Shown one piece after another: positions 12,492-23,772 of a stretch of 47,640 nt of DNA. The first letter of the stretch is position 1, and the number at the start of each line of letters is the position of its first letter. The notes beneath the pieces are model-generated. The model was given only the letters and a program-made list of their open reading frames with translations. It had not been told where the DNA came from and did not search any database. Origin of the DNA: Didymodactylos carnosus. Its lineage: Eukaryota; Rotifera; Eurotatoria; Philodinida; Philodinidae. The stretch covers positions 1 to 47,640 of the forward strand of contig CAJNOQ010000536.1 of the NCBI GenBank assembly GCA_905250885.1, given 5' to 3'. The position numbers and the translations under genes were made by a program.

Positions 12492-15400
12492 CTATAAAGA
12501 AATCATCATTACAGTTATCGTTATTGTCAGAGGACAAAATTTATTTCCTTTCTTCTGTATGACTATTATGAAAGCATCTCGATTTTTTTCTGTTTCTCTT
12601 CTGTATACGGATAAAAATATATCTTGAAGCCAATACTTTCTTTCTTTTACTTTTTTGGTGGTACAAAATAACACACACACATACATAGTTACACACGCTG
12701 TTCAATATTTTTTATGAAGAAATAGAGAAGAATTTTACCTTTCACGGCTAGATGGAATCCGAAGCAGACACACTTCCATCCCAGTACTATAACGACATAT
12801 TGTTTACGATTACGAAAGAATTATTATTACTATTATTCTAATTGTTCTTTCTGTACAGCTGATGATTATTCTGTTAATAGCACACATTATTTTCCATACG
12901 AACAAGCCATATTGAATAATGAGAGAAGAAATGTCAAGATAGAAGAATTTTTATATCATGTCTTGGTTTTACGCACATGATATTTCTCAAAACAACATCC
13001 TAGCAAAATAAACATGGCCATATAAACGTGAGTAATGTTGAGTTTCGACAATGCATCTAGTTTTATTGTTGTTAATACAGTAATCTTCGAAGTTTATTTA
13101 ACAGACTAATTAAGGTTCGTTAATTTTCTTAATTCCATTCATAAAACCTAATATAAAGTCTAACTAATTTTGTTCTACCTTTCGCACAAATACTCTTTTC
13201 CTGTTATTTTATTGTTCTTTTTCTCATTTACTGTCTCTTTATATAAAGAACTTGACTAGTTGACAACGTATTAATCTCACAACTTTCAAGGGTTAATATT
13301 AATAATCAATCTTTCTTTTTAGCAATTTTGATGCAAAGAAAAAAAGAAAAAAAATTTTTATGCTTACTTTGAACAGACATTTGTAAACGTTGAATGTCAA
13401 CGACTGAAACTCCCATCAAAACACACTTCTGGGTAGCATTTTGAATAGAAAATGTCATTTTTCGAGGATCACTAATTGAATTGTTAATTTTGACTTAAAT
13501 GCGAGACATCAGACACTACAAAAAATTTTCAATTGAACAACATTCTTTTGCATCGTAGTAAGATCTAACTTTAGAAACAAAATTTTTCTTATATTTTTTC
13601 AGATTTTCAGAATTGGAGAAAATTTCTACTAAAGTTTTTGCTTGAAAATGACAAGAAAAGTGGCAGATAGTCCGACCATTGGAATTCTTTTTTGTCCTTG
13701 GTCAAAACGTTTGTACCAATTATTAATAAGAATTGTGTCTTGCTACAAAAAACGAAATGGAAGAAAGAATAAATTCACAATTTTATTAAGAAGTAATAAA
13801 ATGAGACATTTAACTATGAAATGTTTTTCTTCTTCGTTTTATTATTATTATACGTATATAGTTGCAGCATTGTATATATATGCGTCTCTATGATGGTGAT
13901 GTGTAGAGTTTAATATCCATTCAGTATATTTGCTGATTGGATAAAGAAGAAGAACGTTTCATTTTGAAGGTGGAATAGAATTAAGTATGCTCTTTCTTTC
14001 ATCTGGTCAAGTGGTAGTAACGGTTGTTTTTTTAAAAAAAAAAGAAAGTAAAAAAAAAATTATAGAGAAAAAAACGAAAAAAGAAATTCAGTGTGCGTTT
14101 AGTGTCCTTCGACTCCTGTTTAGTGCGTACATTCCGCAACAAAAAATCTATATTGATTTTTTCCTTCTTTATGTTCTGTTTTTGCACATTAAAAATGTTT
14201 TACGTAGAATTCTGTTAAGTAGGTGACATGTCGATAGTGTGATACAATAGCCAGGTTAGCATTTAGTAGAAAAGCAACTCAATCTTACACACCGTCTTTT
14301 CTTTTAGGCTAGTCATTATTCTTCGATCCAATATCAACTAGTTTTATTTCCTTTTCTTTTCTTCTCTTTTAAATGGCTCTTCACCTACACACTATAACAT
14401 TTAACTAACATGTGTTACTAGGAAAAACGTGTTTGATTCAGTGATTTTGAACGTGAATATTTTTAGTTTTTTGAATTAAAACGTTTGATCTTTTAAAAAG
14501 AACTAGCAATAACACCTAATTACGGTTCACTAGACAGAAACAGGTTATCTTTAAAGACTTTCGTAACTAACGATAGACTCAGCCCCTCGCAACTTCAGAA
14601 GGCATTTTCTTGAATAACTGTTCAATCATCTAAGAACTTTTTAAATATAAAGCAGTCTGTTCTTGTAATATGTGCCTAATCAACTATTCACTGATATCTG
14701 TGTAGCAACCTAATGGTTAGAAAAAAATTGATTTATGAGACAAGAATTGGTCTTGTAAACCTAAATTATTGACAAAGTAAAAAAGCATTTGCTTATTCGA
14801 ACAGAAATTCATATATCTAATTTTCTGTCTTAAGCCAAAACTGCAGTTTTGTACTCGATTCATTGATAGAATTTTGATCTGTTCACCGAAATATGAATGC
14901 TCTGCTAGTTATTAACTTCACAATGGTTGTACAATCACTATTCGGAAATATTTGAATGAAACTACAAAATAAATGAGTAGTTTTCAGAGAGATTTCATGA
15001 AAAACTAGCAATATTTTACACAATTTTTCATGGTTTCCATCAGGATGACTTTTCATAACAGTTTCTTTAAAAGAAACGAAAAAATACTTTACAATATAGC
15101 TGGATTTATTCTATCTAATACGACGACAGAACGAAAAGATCCTGCTATTAGTACGTAAAAAAACCTAAATTTGAATTATTTCTGATTTGAAAAGCTTTTG
15201 ATTATTAGCTAAACTTGAATTCCTTTCATGCGAACATTTTTTTATCCGTCACATTATTGTTCAAGTACGAGAAATTTTACAAGAAGTTTTTTTTATGTAT
15301 ATTTTTTTTTTCTATTTCAGACAAAAAAACTATACTCGATCTTGACAATGTAAACATTATAGATAGAAACTCGACTTTGCGTTCACAAACTATTTATATA

Positions 15401-15954
15401 TTTTCTTTTACTCAAATAGTTACATTACACTCTAATCACCCTGTCAGTTTATTGTAATTATTTTCAACAAATTAAGATAAGCTCTAATTTGACTTTGTAA
15501 ACATTAATCCTAAAACTCGTGTTATTTGTTTTCCGATTTTTCTTTCCTTTTTCTTTCCATACCCTCGTTTTCACGTGTGTACGAAGGCATTCGGAAACAG
15601 AAAAAGGCAAAAAAAAAAATAAATACATTATGTACAATAAACGTGTTACAATATAAAGCAAAATTCGTAAAAAAGAAAAAGAAACAAAATAAAAAAAAAA
15701 ACGAGTTGTACATGCTCTGAGACAAAGATGCGTAATAGTGATGTAATTAATCTGTTATTTTTCCATAGTGTGTGAGTATATGTCTCGAATGAAGAGGAAA
15801 GTGTCAGAGGAAAAGAGAGCAAGAAGAAGAAGGAGAAATGTTTATTTCTTTTTACAAAATAGTTTCAAGTCATTGAACAATTTCATATTTCAATTTATGA
15901 AAATGCTTATTTATTATTATTTTTTTAGATCTTAATTCTAGAGATAAAAAAAGA

Positions 15955-16196
15955 ATTGCCTCTGCACGGTCGGATACTTGGGCATATATGTTGCTAAATT
16001 AATTTTCATATTGCACATTATCCGGCCATATGGTGGCTTCGTGAAAATTCAATCTCAAAACAAGAGAGATCAATACGACAAGGTCGTGTGTCCGGGGCAA
16101 TGTGTCGAAAGAAATAATTCATATTGCACTGACATCGATCTCGTGGATATTGTATCAAACTTCTCCAATAAATTGATTATCCAACAATAGAAACAC
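15955..16196. other. Unassigned GC-richer block with open frames on both strands
   Basis: This segment stands out from its AT-rich surroundings. After a plausible acceptor (TTATTTTTTTAG ending about 15929) a plus frame reads DKKRIASARSDTWAYMLLN and stops. A second plus frame runs from about 15950 to a stop at 16188-16190 with Cys-containing VVCPGQCVERNNSYC. On the minus strand a frame reads IQYPRDRCQCNMNYFF. I recognise none of these. It may be an exon of an unseen gene, or a decayed coding remnant. Confidence 0.25.
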
Positions 16197-16462
16197 TTCT
16201 GCTATCAAACAATTAACCTATTTCAACCAATACGCTATGGTCTTTTTCTATCTTCTCTCACGATTATCTCTCAAAGTTTTTCTGTCATATAGTTAAGAAC
16301 AAAACTACTTTTATGTCGTTTCTTTTATTTTTGAGTAAAACTAAAATTTCTTTAACTGTTATTAAAAACGAGTAATAATAAAGAGTATGATTATAAAACC
16401 AGTGATCAGTTTTTTTCACACATGCAAGAGGTTCTAAAGAGTTTTCATGCTTTTTTCTTTAA

Positions 16463-16702
16463 CCCTTTGAGTGCCGGTTTTTTATTTTTTTAAATTGTAC
16501 ATAATTTTGTTCATTCATATTCAAAAATTATAAGAAATGTAAAAAAAGTTGATATATATAGATACTGAAGGTACAAAGTTTAATTTTGGAAAAGTTTGGA
16601 AAAATATAGAAATTTCAAATTGACATAGGTCGTTCCTTGAGATATTATTTAGTTTCCAAGAAAAAGCCCCTGGTACCTATAGATACCGCCGAGACTCAAA
16701 GG
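16463..16702. mobile_element. 240-bp piggyBac-like MITE
   Basis: The ends are CCCTTTGAGTGCCGG and, on the reverse complement of the right side, CCCTTTGAGTCTCGG. They are directly flanked by TTAA at 16459-16462 and 16703-16706. TTAA duplication together with a CCCTTTG-type terminus is diagnostic of piggyBac-family elements. There is no coding capacity inside, so it is non-autonomous. It sits 0.95 kb downstream of the spastin stop codon. Confidence 0.85.
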
Positions 16703-16706
16703 GTTA

Positions 16707-17656
16707 AAGAATAAAAAAACAATTTGTTTTAACTATTTAAGATTAAAATTTGAGCACGTTAAAATAAAGCATTTACACATTTGAAACTTAACTTCATGCA
16801 GAATGTTTAAAAAAAGCATGTCAGATGCGAATAATTCAAAGATTGATCCAATTAAAACAGAACAGTCCATCTAACATTAGTTTTGTGATTGTAACATGCT
16901 CTTTTTCGTAGTTTATGTTTCAATTTTTAATATAATTATAGAAAAATAAAAACAATAATTTAATCATTTATTTTATTTTAACACATACAATGAACACTGA
17001 ACAAATAGAAATATGTTAAAAACCAGTTAAAAACTAACAAGATGACAGATATTTATTCACAACTATTAGATAAATTACACGTTATAAGTATCATAAAGCA
17101 ATTTCGTCTTTAGAAAAATAAAAAACCAACATATGAATAAATGAGATTTGAATTCGTCTCGATTTTCAAATTCAATACAATTATATTTTGATTAAAAAAA
17201 ATCATCTTGTTTTCTATTTATTGTTTGTTACGTGCAAACACAAGATATTATTTTCAAACAATGTCAACTGAAAGATAAGGAAGGTTATCCAAAGTTGATT
17301 AGTGCTTTTCTTTCAATTTACATTACTGTCACTCTCTTAAAACATTTCACAAAAGAGTGAAGAATCGTTGACACCATCTGTGTACAGTTCCACAAAGAGA
17401 AAAAAGTCATAAAACCTAATAATATATACAACACGGTTCAAAAATAAGCGTATATACAAAATATTTATTTAAATAGACAAGAAAAGAAAAGAAAAATAGA
17501 CTCCTGATTATATAGATCAAAGAGAAAAGAAACAAAACTATATGTGAACATTGGAAATAGAGATATGGCTAGAAGAAAAGAAAACTAAACTGTGAAATGT
17601 ATGGGCGTAATATATTAATGGAAATAATGATATTTTTTGAAAAATATATATTTCAT
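16707..17656. other. 3' flank of the spastin gene
   Basis: AT-rich sequence between the piggyBac-like element and the spastin stop. No open frame of note and no recognised repeat; probably spastin 3' UTR plus flank. Confidence 0.45.
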
Positions 17657-20600
17657 TTAATTTCCACAATCTCCATAGTTTTTATTCCATTGAACATATT
17701 TATCTAATGTGTCTGGTGAAACACTTTGACGAATTTTTTTTAATGATTCAAGAAAATCTTGTATAGATATTGGTCGAATTCGTTGTAAACTCAATTTTTT
17801 TAAGTCTTCTATACATAATTCTCGCACGGGACCCATCGCTGCATCTTTTGCTAATGCCGTTAAATCACTGCCAGAATAATTATCTGTTTGACTACATAAA
17901 GAAAAATAACAAAATTATTTTTATTTAAAACTAGTATACCTCTATCTATGTATAACTCAAAGATACATTTTAAACCACTGAGGAAACACAGTTCTCTTTG
18001 ACTCAGTAAAGTAGATTTATTGATCTCCATATAAAGAGGAATATTAGTTTTATTATAGCGTTACTCGTTTTTTGGATCAGCTAACTTGATCTAATGAGTC
18101 GATCCGGGTTTCCGATTAGGGTGGGGAAGTAGGAGACATCACCACCCTAAATTTCGGCACTGTCTGTCACATTTTTGAAATTTTGTCCTGCCTAAAATTT
18201 ATCTAACTTTTTATTACCCTTTATTTAACGTTATAAAAGTTCTTTTCATTTTACAAATGTTTTACTTGTTTAGAAAAATCTGTCTGCCAACTTTTTAAAA
18301 AGACTGTCTGTCATAACAATCTCCCCACCCTGATTAAAAACAATCGAAAATCCTGGAGTCGATTATAAATTCTTTTTATAAGACATTCAACTAGCACTTT
18401 ACCTTGCAATGTAATCTATATCATCTGATGTTAAATTGTGTTCTGTTCCTAATAAATTCTTTAATAACTCTGTTCGTGTTGTTTTATCTGGCAATTGAAC
18501 ATAAATTCTTCTAGGAAGACGTCTATATGTATGAACAAAGAGAAAAATATTTTTTGCAATTCTTAAAATAAAGTTTTAAACTATCATTACCTTAGTGCGG
18601 CATTATCTAGTTCAAATGGACGATTTGTTGCTGCTAATACGAGTATACGATCATCACTATTTGTTTGAACCTGGACAGAGCGAAATATGAGCAAAATTAT
18701 TCATACTATAATTGATATATTCAACGTACTCCATCGAATTGTACTAAAAATTCTGTTTTTAATCTTCTCATTGCATCATGTTCAGATTCTTTTCTTTCAC
18801 TTAATAATGAATCAATTTCATCTAAATAGTTCAAATTTAAATATAGATTAATAAATTCGAATATTTATAAATTCATACCAACAAATATGATCGATGGTTG
18901 AAGTTCACGAGCAGCCGTAAAGAGCGTACGAACTAGTCTTTCACCTTCTCCAATCTAAATTAAATATAAAACAAATAAATTATGATAACAAGTATTCGAT
19001 CATTATTTTAATAAATACATATTTTGATGTTAAACTTGATGCGCTAATATTGAAAAATTTTGCTTTTGCTTCACTGGCCACGGCCTTTGCCTTAATTATT
19101 TTAAAACATAGACAAAATATATACAGAATATATTACAATTGATCGAACTATCTTACAAGCATTGTTTTTCCATTTCCCGGTGGGCCAAATAATAATATTC
19201 CTCGTACAGGCGTTCGAAGACCAGTAAACAACTTCGATCAAACAGATAGCAATAGAAATTACAAAAATCATGAAAAAAGTTTAGAAATTCTTACATCAGG
19301 TCTCAATACGGGAAGAATAACGACCTCCTCTAATGCACGTTTAGCACATTCTTGACCAGCTATAATAAAGAGAAATATAAAATTTTTTTTGTATTTTCTC
19401 GCTTATTGTACACATATCACCTACAGATATCAGCAAATTTGACGTTTGGTTTATCTTGCACTATTTCATCGAGAATTTGATTAATCAGATTACGTTCCGC
19501 AATGGGCGTTTTTAGTAGTGCAGATTTCTGTGAAGCACCTGCTGCTTTTGAGACATCATTACCGGATGTATTATGCGGTTTCGCCGATGGAATTATCTTC
19601 TTTTCTGTCTAGAACGAAAAAGAAAGAAGTTAAATCAATTTTTAGAACTGACAGTAAAACCATTTAGAGAATAGTACAAAAAATTCATTCTATCTGAACT
19701 ACTTTTATAATTGTAAATGGTAAAATAATCAAAACAGAATTCTCGTCTTAAATTCTTTCTAGTACTACGTACGTTTTAATACGTTCTTAACAAACTGCAC
19801 GTAAAATTTGAAAAATTATAAAAATAATAATTAATTAATAACTAGGGGCTCGTATCACGAAAAAAAGTTGATGATTTGTTTACTTTTTAAAAGTCGTTGA
19901 CAACCGTGACAAACTTGGGACAAAAACCCGCAGAATAACGAAATGTTTATTTTCTAATCCTTAGAGTGTGTTTTCGTCGAGCCGTATCGTTAAATACCTG
20001 AGCTATTCGAAAGTGCGTCAAAGACTCAAGTCTGACTTAAGTTTTCGATCTTAACTTTAAGACTACGTTTCCCATGACTTAAGTTTTTTTGTGATACAAC
20101 CCCTAGGTTTGTTACTCATTATTTCTTCTTCATGCAATCAAATAGTTAATGCGTATGTACTCTAACAGAGTCCGTTATGGAAGCAAATTTCTCTGGAATG
20201 TACACATCATCTTCACATTTAAGAATAAATTTTTGAACTAGTTTATAAAAAAACAATTTGATTAAATTGTGATTTACTTCGCATAACTCAAAGTACATCC
20301 CAATGGGCTGAATGCACCCTGAATGGACTCTGTCATATACTACTAGTCACTGTCTGTTTTGTTGTTATTATTGCAGTGCTCTTTTTAGTATACGTTTTCT
20401 TTCTAATTTTTGACTAAACTCAGAAACATTTGAAACTCACATCTCTATTTGAAGAAGAAGAGCAATCTCTTTGCGACCACTAAGCATGTTCTTACACGAA
20501 GAGGTGTGTTCAAATCTTTTGTTGGTAGTTGAATTTTTGTATTGACAACATGTTCACCCGAAGAATTATTTAATGGCTGATTATTATCGTTCGTTTTTAG

Positions 20601-21037
20601 AATTGTTTCTGAAAATAAAAACGGATATTTGTAAGAAGATCAAAATAGATTCAACTATGTGACAAACTTACCCAGCTTTTTAACTCGTTCGCATACCATC
20701 TCAAGATTCTTGCGCATCTTATTTTGAAGAGCAATAGCCCTTTCATCTACAATATGTATTGCTATATAATTATAACATTAATGCTTGATTATCAGATCGT
20801 ACCTTTCGAATCGCAAGTAATATTAACAGCCTTTTTCAACACTTCTATACCTTCTTTATACAAGGCTATTGCTGCCTCATGATTTTCTACAACAAAATGG
20901 CAAGAAAACAAATAATGCTGCAAGTTACAATTCAAACTAAATAAAGAGATACCAGATTTTTCATCGTATTCAATTGCTGTATGAAGATATTGAGCAGCAC
21001 GAGCCTGATATTTTTTTTGTAAGTTGTAATTATCCAT
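17657..21037 (-). CDS. SPAST: Spastin, microtubule-severing AAA ATPase (13 exons)
   Basis: Hexameric ATPase that severs microtubules, recruited to membranes and ESCRT-III through its MIT domain. Exons: 21037-20953, 20886-20803, 20746-20672, 20608-20496, 19608-19425, 19359-19295, 19231-19157, 19090-19019, 18954-18879, 18821-18730, 18670-18591, 18522-18403, 17891-17657; 451 aa, all in frame. The MIT domain covers about residues 5-80 ([27 protein letters not shown]). A linker to about 165 is followed by an AAA module with Walker A GPPGNGKT (218-225), pore loop SKYIGEGE, Walker B IIFVDE (273-278), sensor AATNRP and the arginine-finger region RRLPRR (334-339). The C-terminal helix contains [15 protein letters not shown], the spastin signature. 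It is shorter than human spastin (616 aa) because no N-terminal hydrophobic hairpin is joined. A hydrophobic frame at 21178-21384 is a candidate exon for it but does not join in frame by any splice I could find. Two introns carry MITEs. Confidence 0.93.
18104..18355. mobile_element. 252-bp hAT-like MITE in a spastin intron
   Basis: Lies in the last intron (17892-18402). It is flanked on both sides by GAGTCGAT (18096-18103 and 18356-18363), a perfect 8-bp duplication. The left end CCGGGTTTCCGATT pairs with the reverse complement of the right end, CAGGATTTTCGATT. A second inner pair, AGGGTGGGGA (18118-18127) and TCCCCACCCT (18322-18331), is exact. ACTGTCTGTCA occurs twice inside in direct orientation. 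No coding capacity. Confidence 0.8.
19845..20103. mobile_element. 259-bp terminal-inverted-repeat MITE in a spastin intron
   Basis: Lies in the 887-bp intron 19609-20495. The left end GGGGCTCGTATCACGAAAAA and the reverse complement of the right end, GGGGTTGTATCACAAAAAAA, match over about 28 nt. They are flanked by TA on both sides (19843-19844 and 20104-20105; CTA on the left, TAG on the right). The 2-3 bp duplication and GGGG start suit a Tc1/mariner- or Harbinger-type element; I cannot decide between them. Confidence 0.7.
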
Positions 21038-22045
21038 ACGAGATATTGTGCAAGAAACACCCGAAGTTCGTTTCTAAAACGGAAAGCTATCTTATAGTTT
21101 TCAAAATTTGAGCAATTTCAAATCTGAAACGTCAGTTGAAGTCTAATCTTATAGATGCGAAAGTATTATTTAAGTAGTCAACGGCACCTCTTGAAAGAAG
21201 TTCTGAGACGCAAATTCAAAACAGATAGAAGAACCAGCATATTAATGAGAATTGTGAAAGCTACAGCTGTTTTTATGACGTAAATATTAAGAACGAATAA
21301 AGAATCAGAATCGCCGACAACAGTAATTATGAGTTGTATTTTTTCTCTATAGCAGCAAAAAAAAGAAATTCTATCCCGTGTCATTCACTCAAGAGATGTG
21401 AATAGATTTCAAGCATCCAGTGTTGTGTTGAATTTATTCGTTTCATCCAGGAAAATTACGCAAAAGAAAAACAAGATAGCAGACAATGACTCACCCCTTT
21501 AAATGATTCATGACGATCATACGGCAAGTTACGGGCAAATCAAATGAACAAAGTTCAAACATTGATGCCTATCTAATGCTTCTTTAAAAATGAATAGCGT
21601 GGTGGTTTTACATAAATTCTTACTTCTAAAATGACAAACAATAAAGATCAAATAGACTGTAAAAAAACCGGACACTTTAATCGTGTTAACCTGATGGTTT
21701 AAACATCAAAATCTGACGCTCTTTTTAACCTGACGTTCCAAACTAGCATTTTAATCGTACCAGTTTCACACTTTTTTCAACCTAACGATTCGAACGCCAG
21801 ATGAACATGACGTTTTAACCGTTTGGTTGGGATGTTTTAAACCTCTGTATGATTTTGTATTATACTGGGCGGTATTTGAGTTTGAAAAGATACACTTTAC
21901 TAACATAAATAAAAGAATGGTGGAAGGAAATGTCTTTCATTCATTCATTTCTCTGGGAAATTTCTGATATGTAGACTGATGCATATAATGACTCAGTTTA
22001 TGTACTTTGCACACATGTTAGCTGGACTGAATTTATTGAATTTGT
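21038..22045. other. 5' flank of spastin with a hydrophobic open frame
   Basis: Contains the minus-strand hydrophobic frame at 21178-21384 (segments such as YVIKTAVAFTILINMLVLL) that could be an upstream spastin exon. From about 21655 to 21850 there is a degenerate repeat cluster with ACCTGA-type motifs (AACCTGATGG, AACCTGACGT, CAACCTAACG), which is related to the sequence at 22953-23100. Confidence 0.4.
21655..21850 (+). repeat. Degenerate CCTGACG repeat cluster, copy 1
   Basis: AAAACCGGACACTTTAATCG near the start, followed by repeated ACCTGACG-like motifs separated by TTTAA. The order of motifs (CC-GACACTT, then AACCTG-GGTTTAA) recurs in the same orientation at 22953-23010. Probably subterminal sequence of an unknown mobile element; no termini could be fixed. 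Confidence 0.4.
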
Positions 22046-22251
22046 ATTTTAAATTAAATAAAAATTCTAATTAAGAACTCCTTGCCGTTCTCGATTTTTT
22101 CAAGGAATTCGTCGTTTTTGAGTTAAATACATTATTGTGAGAAAGATGCCTGTGAAATGTAAAATATATTTATTTCAAAAATGACGGATTTCTTCAAAAA
22201 ATCGAGAACGACAAAGAGTTTCTCAATTAGAATTTTCATTTAATTTAAAAT
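22046..22251. repeat. Hairpin inverted repeat, about 75-nt arms
   Basis: Arm 22046-22120 and arm 22176-22251 are reverse complements at roughly 85% by eye, with a 55-nt loop. The best shared blocks are CGTTCTCGATTTTTT and ATTTTAAATTAAAT. The DNA or any transcript would form a long stem. No coding content. Confidence 0.8.
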
Positions 22252-22952
22252 ATTAAATACTTATCAAATTATTGATATTTTCCCTGTAATGTTTATTAAT
22301 TTTTTTATTGTTGTTGTTTTCTTTATAAAGTTATATTCACAACAGTAAGCTTGTTGTAATAAAAATACAGAAGTTTTTTTATACTCAGATTTGTTTGTAA
22401 ATCGGGCCTAGCAAAAGTATCTGTGTACAAGCCTCTAATATCAAGTCTAAAGTCGCTATAAAAGAACCAGTAGTTTCCTCATATTTTACCTTGTGACATT
22501 TCTCAGATTATCCTTTGGCATGTGTACTCTAAGGATCAGCGATCCGACACGTTGCTATTCTTTCTAGGGATCCGCAAACTAATCCGAGAGTTACAAAATG
22601 TGTAAAACGATCATCCCTGCTTGGCAATTAAGGTGGTAAATTCCTCTGTTTTGCATCTAATTTCTTTGAACATTTCGAAAAAAGCTAATTTAATATTTAT
22701 TTTGTGATTAGCAACCTTCATTGGAGCAGTATGTAACACATTGCTTCCACTGATAAATTTTTATGGACTTTCATTGAAAACTCCAATTTCAGTTCCAGTT
22801 CTTTCTTCTGTGAAAATAACGTTAAGCATAAAAGAATAATTCATTTTATTAATAATATATTTATTAATAAAATATAAATATTATATATATTTATTTTATT
22901 AATAATAATTTATCTTATTTTATTTATATTATTTTTTATTTTTTGATAAGAA

Positions 22953-23100
22953 AAACCTGACACTTAAGCCGTGAGGATACACAACCTGGCGGTTTAAGCG
23001 TCGAGTTTTTTTTGTTTACTCCGTCGTAGATAACTCATCCGACCTGACATTTTTCCCGTCAGGTTGCGCAACCTAACAGAGAGTTGCGCAACCTTTTCTC
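22953..23100 (+). repeat. Degenerate CCTGACG repeat cluster, copy 2
   Basis: Opens with AAAACCTGACACTTAAGCCG and continues CAACCTGGCGGTTTAAGCG, the same order of motifs as at 21664-21710. Further on, ACCTGACATTTTT is followed by the inverted motif GTCAGGTTGCGCAACCT and a second TTGCGCAACCT. Probably the same unknown element family as copy 1. Confidence 0.4.
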
Positions 23101-23610
23101 AAAAAGTGTAAGAGCTAGAAACTTCATTCTTGCGCCATTCGACACCGCTCGCCATATTCTACTTTCGATATAAAAATGAAGGTATATGGTTAAAGATTAA
23201 AGAACTTTTAGAATCGTTTTTCGGCGCGTGAAAAAGAATCTTTCCAAAGAGCTTTCGATCTCTCAATAATTGTGTTTTATCGTCGTGACGCTGTAACACT
23301 CGTTTTTCCCAACAAAGTTTGAAGCACTAAACATTGCTCAAAGGATTTCATTTTCAAATCAGACTTAGTTTTAGGCATATAATATAGACTAACGTGAAAA
23401 TAAAGCTGAAAAAATGTTTTCATTTTCTTAGAATTGTGTGAGAATCTTAAAACTTAAAACTTTATTAAAAAGCTTGTTTTGAGCCTAAACTTCAAAAGAA
23501 ACATACCATCTTGTAGAGAATCGAATCCTCTATCGATTAGTGTGGCCTTCCATTTTTATTAGGAAACGTGTCTAGGTGAGGAAATCGAAAATACAGTTTT
23601 CAAAAAATAT

Positions 23611-23772
23611 AAAACTGGATTTTTGATGCAAAAATTTAACTTTTTTCAAAAACTAATGTGAGATTCGTAATCAGCGCCAAAAACTGCATCTAGTGATATG
23701 CTCCTTTTAATTCTACTCTAAAGTAATTTTTTCAAAAACTTGATCAGCGAAGTCTCGAGTTACGTGGACAAG
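23611..23772 (+). repeat. 162-bp dispersed repeat, copy A
   Basis: Matches the reverse complement of 36041-36202 across its whole length without gaps that I could see, with about one difference every ten bases. Shared blocks include AACTAATGTGAGATTCGTAA, CGCCAAAAACTGCAT and CGAAGTCTCGAGTTA. Similarity ends sharply at both sides. Family unknown. Confidence 0.8.

Larger units (their letters stand above)
8823..16458. other. Long gene-poor region with simple repeats
   Basis: 7.6 kb of AT-rich sequence with many short open frames in all frames (for example near 9591, 9839, 11126, 12097, 13642, 13987, 15215) rich in Phe, Lys and Ser. None shows a domain, conserved motif or splice pattern, so none is called. 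A GA-rich microsatellite lies at about 12340-12491, and a slightly GC-richer block at 15955-16190 is noted separately. This may be regulatory, UTR or degenerate repeat DNA. Confidence 0.5.
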
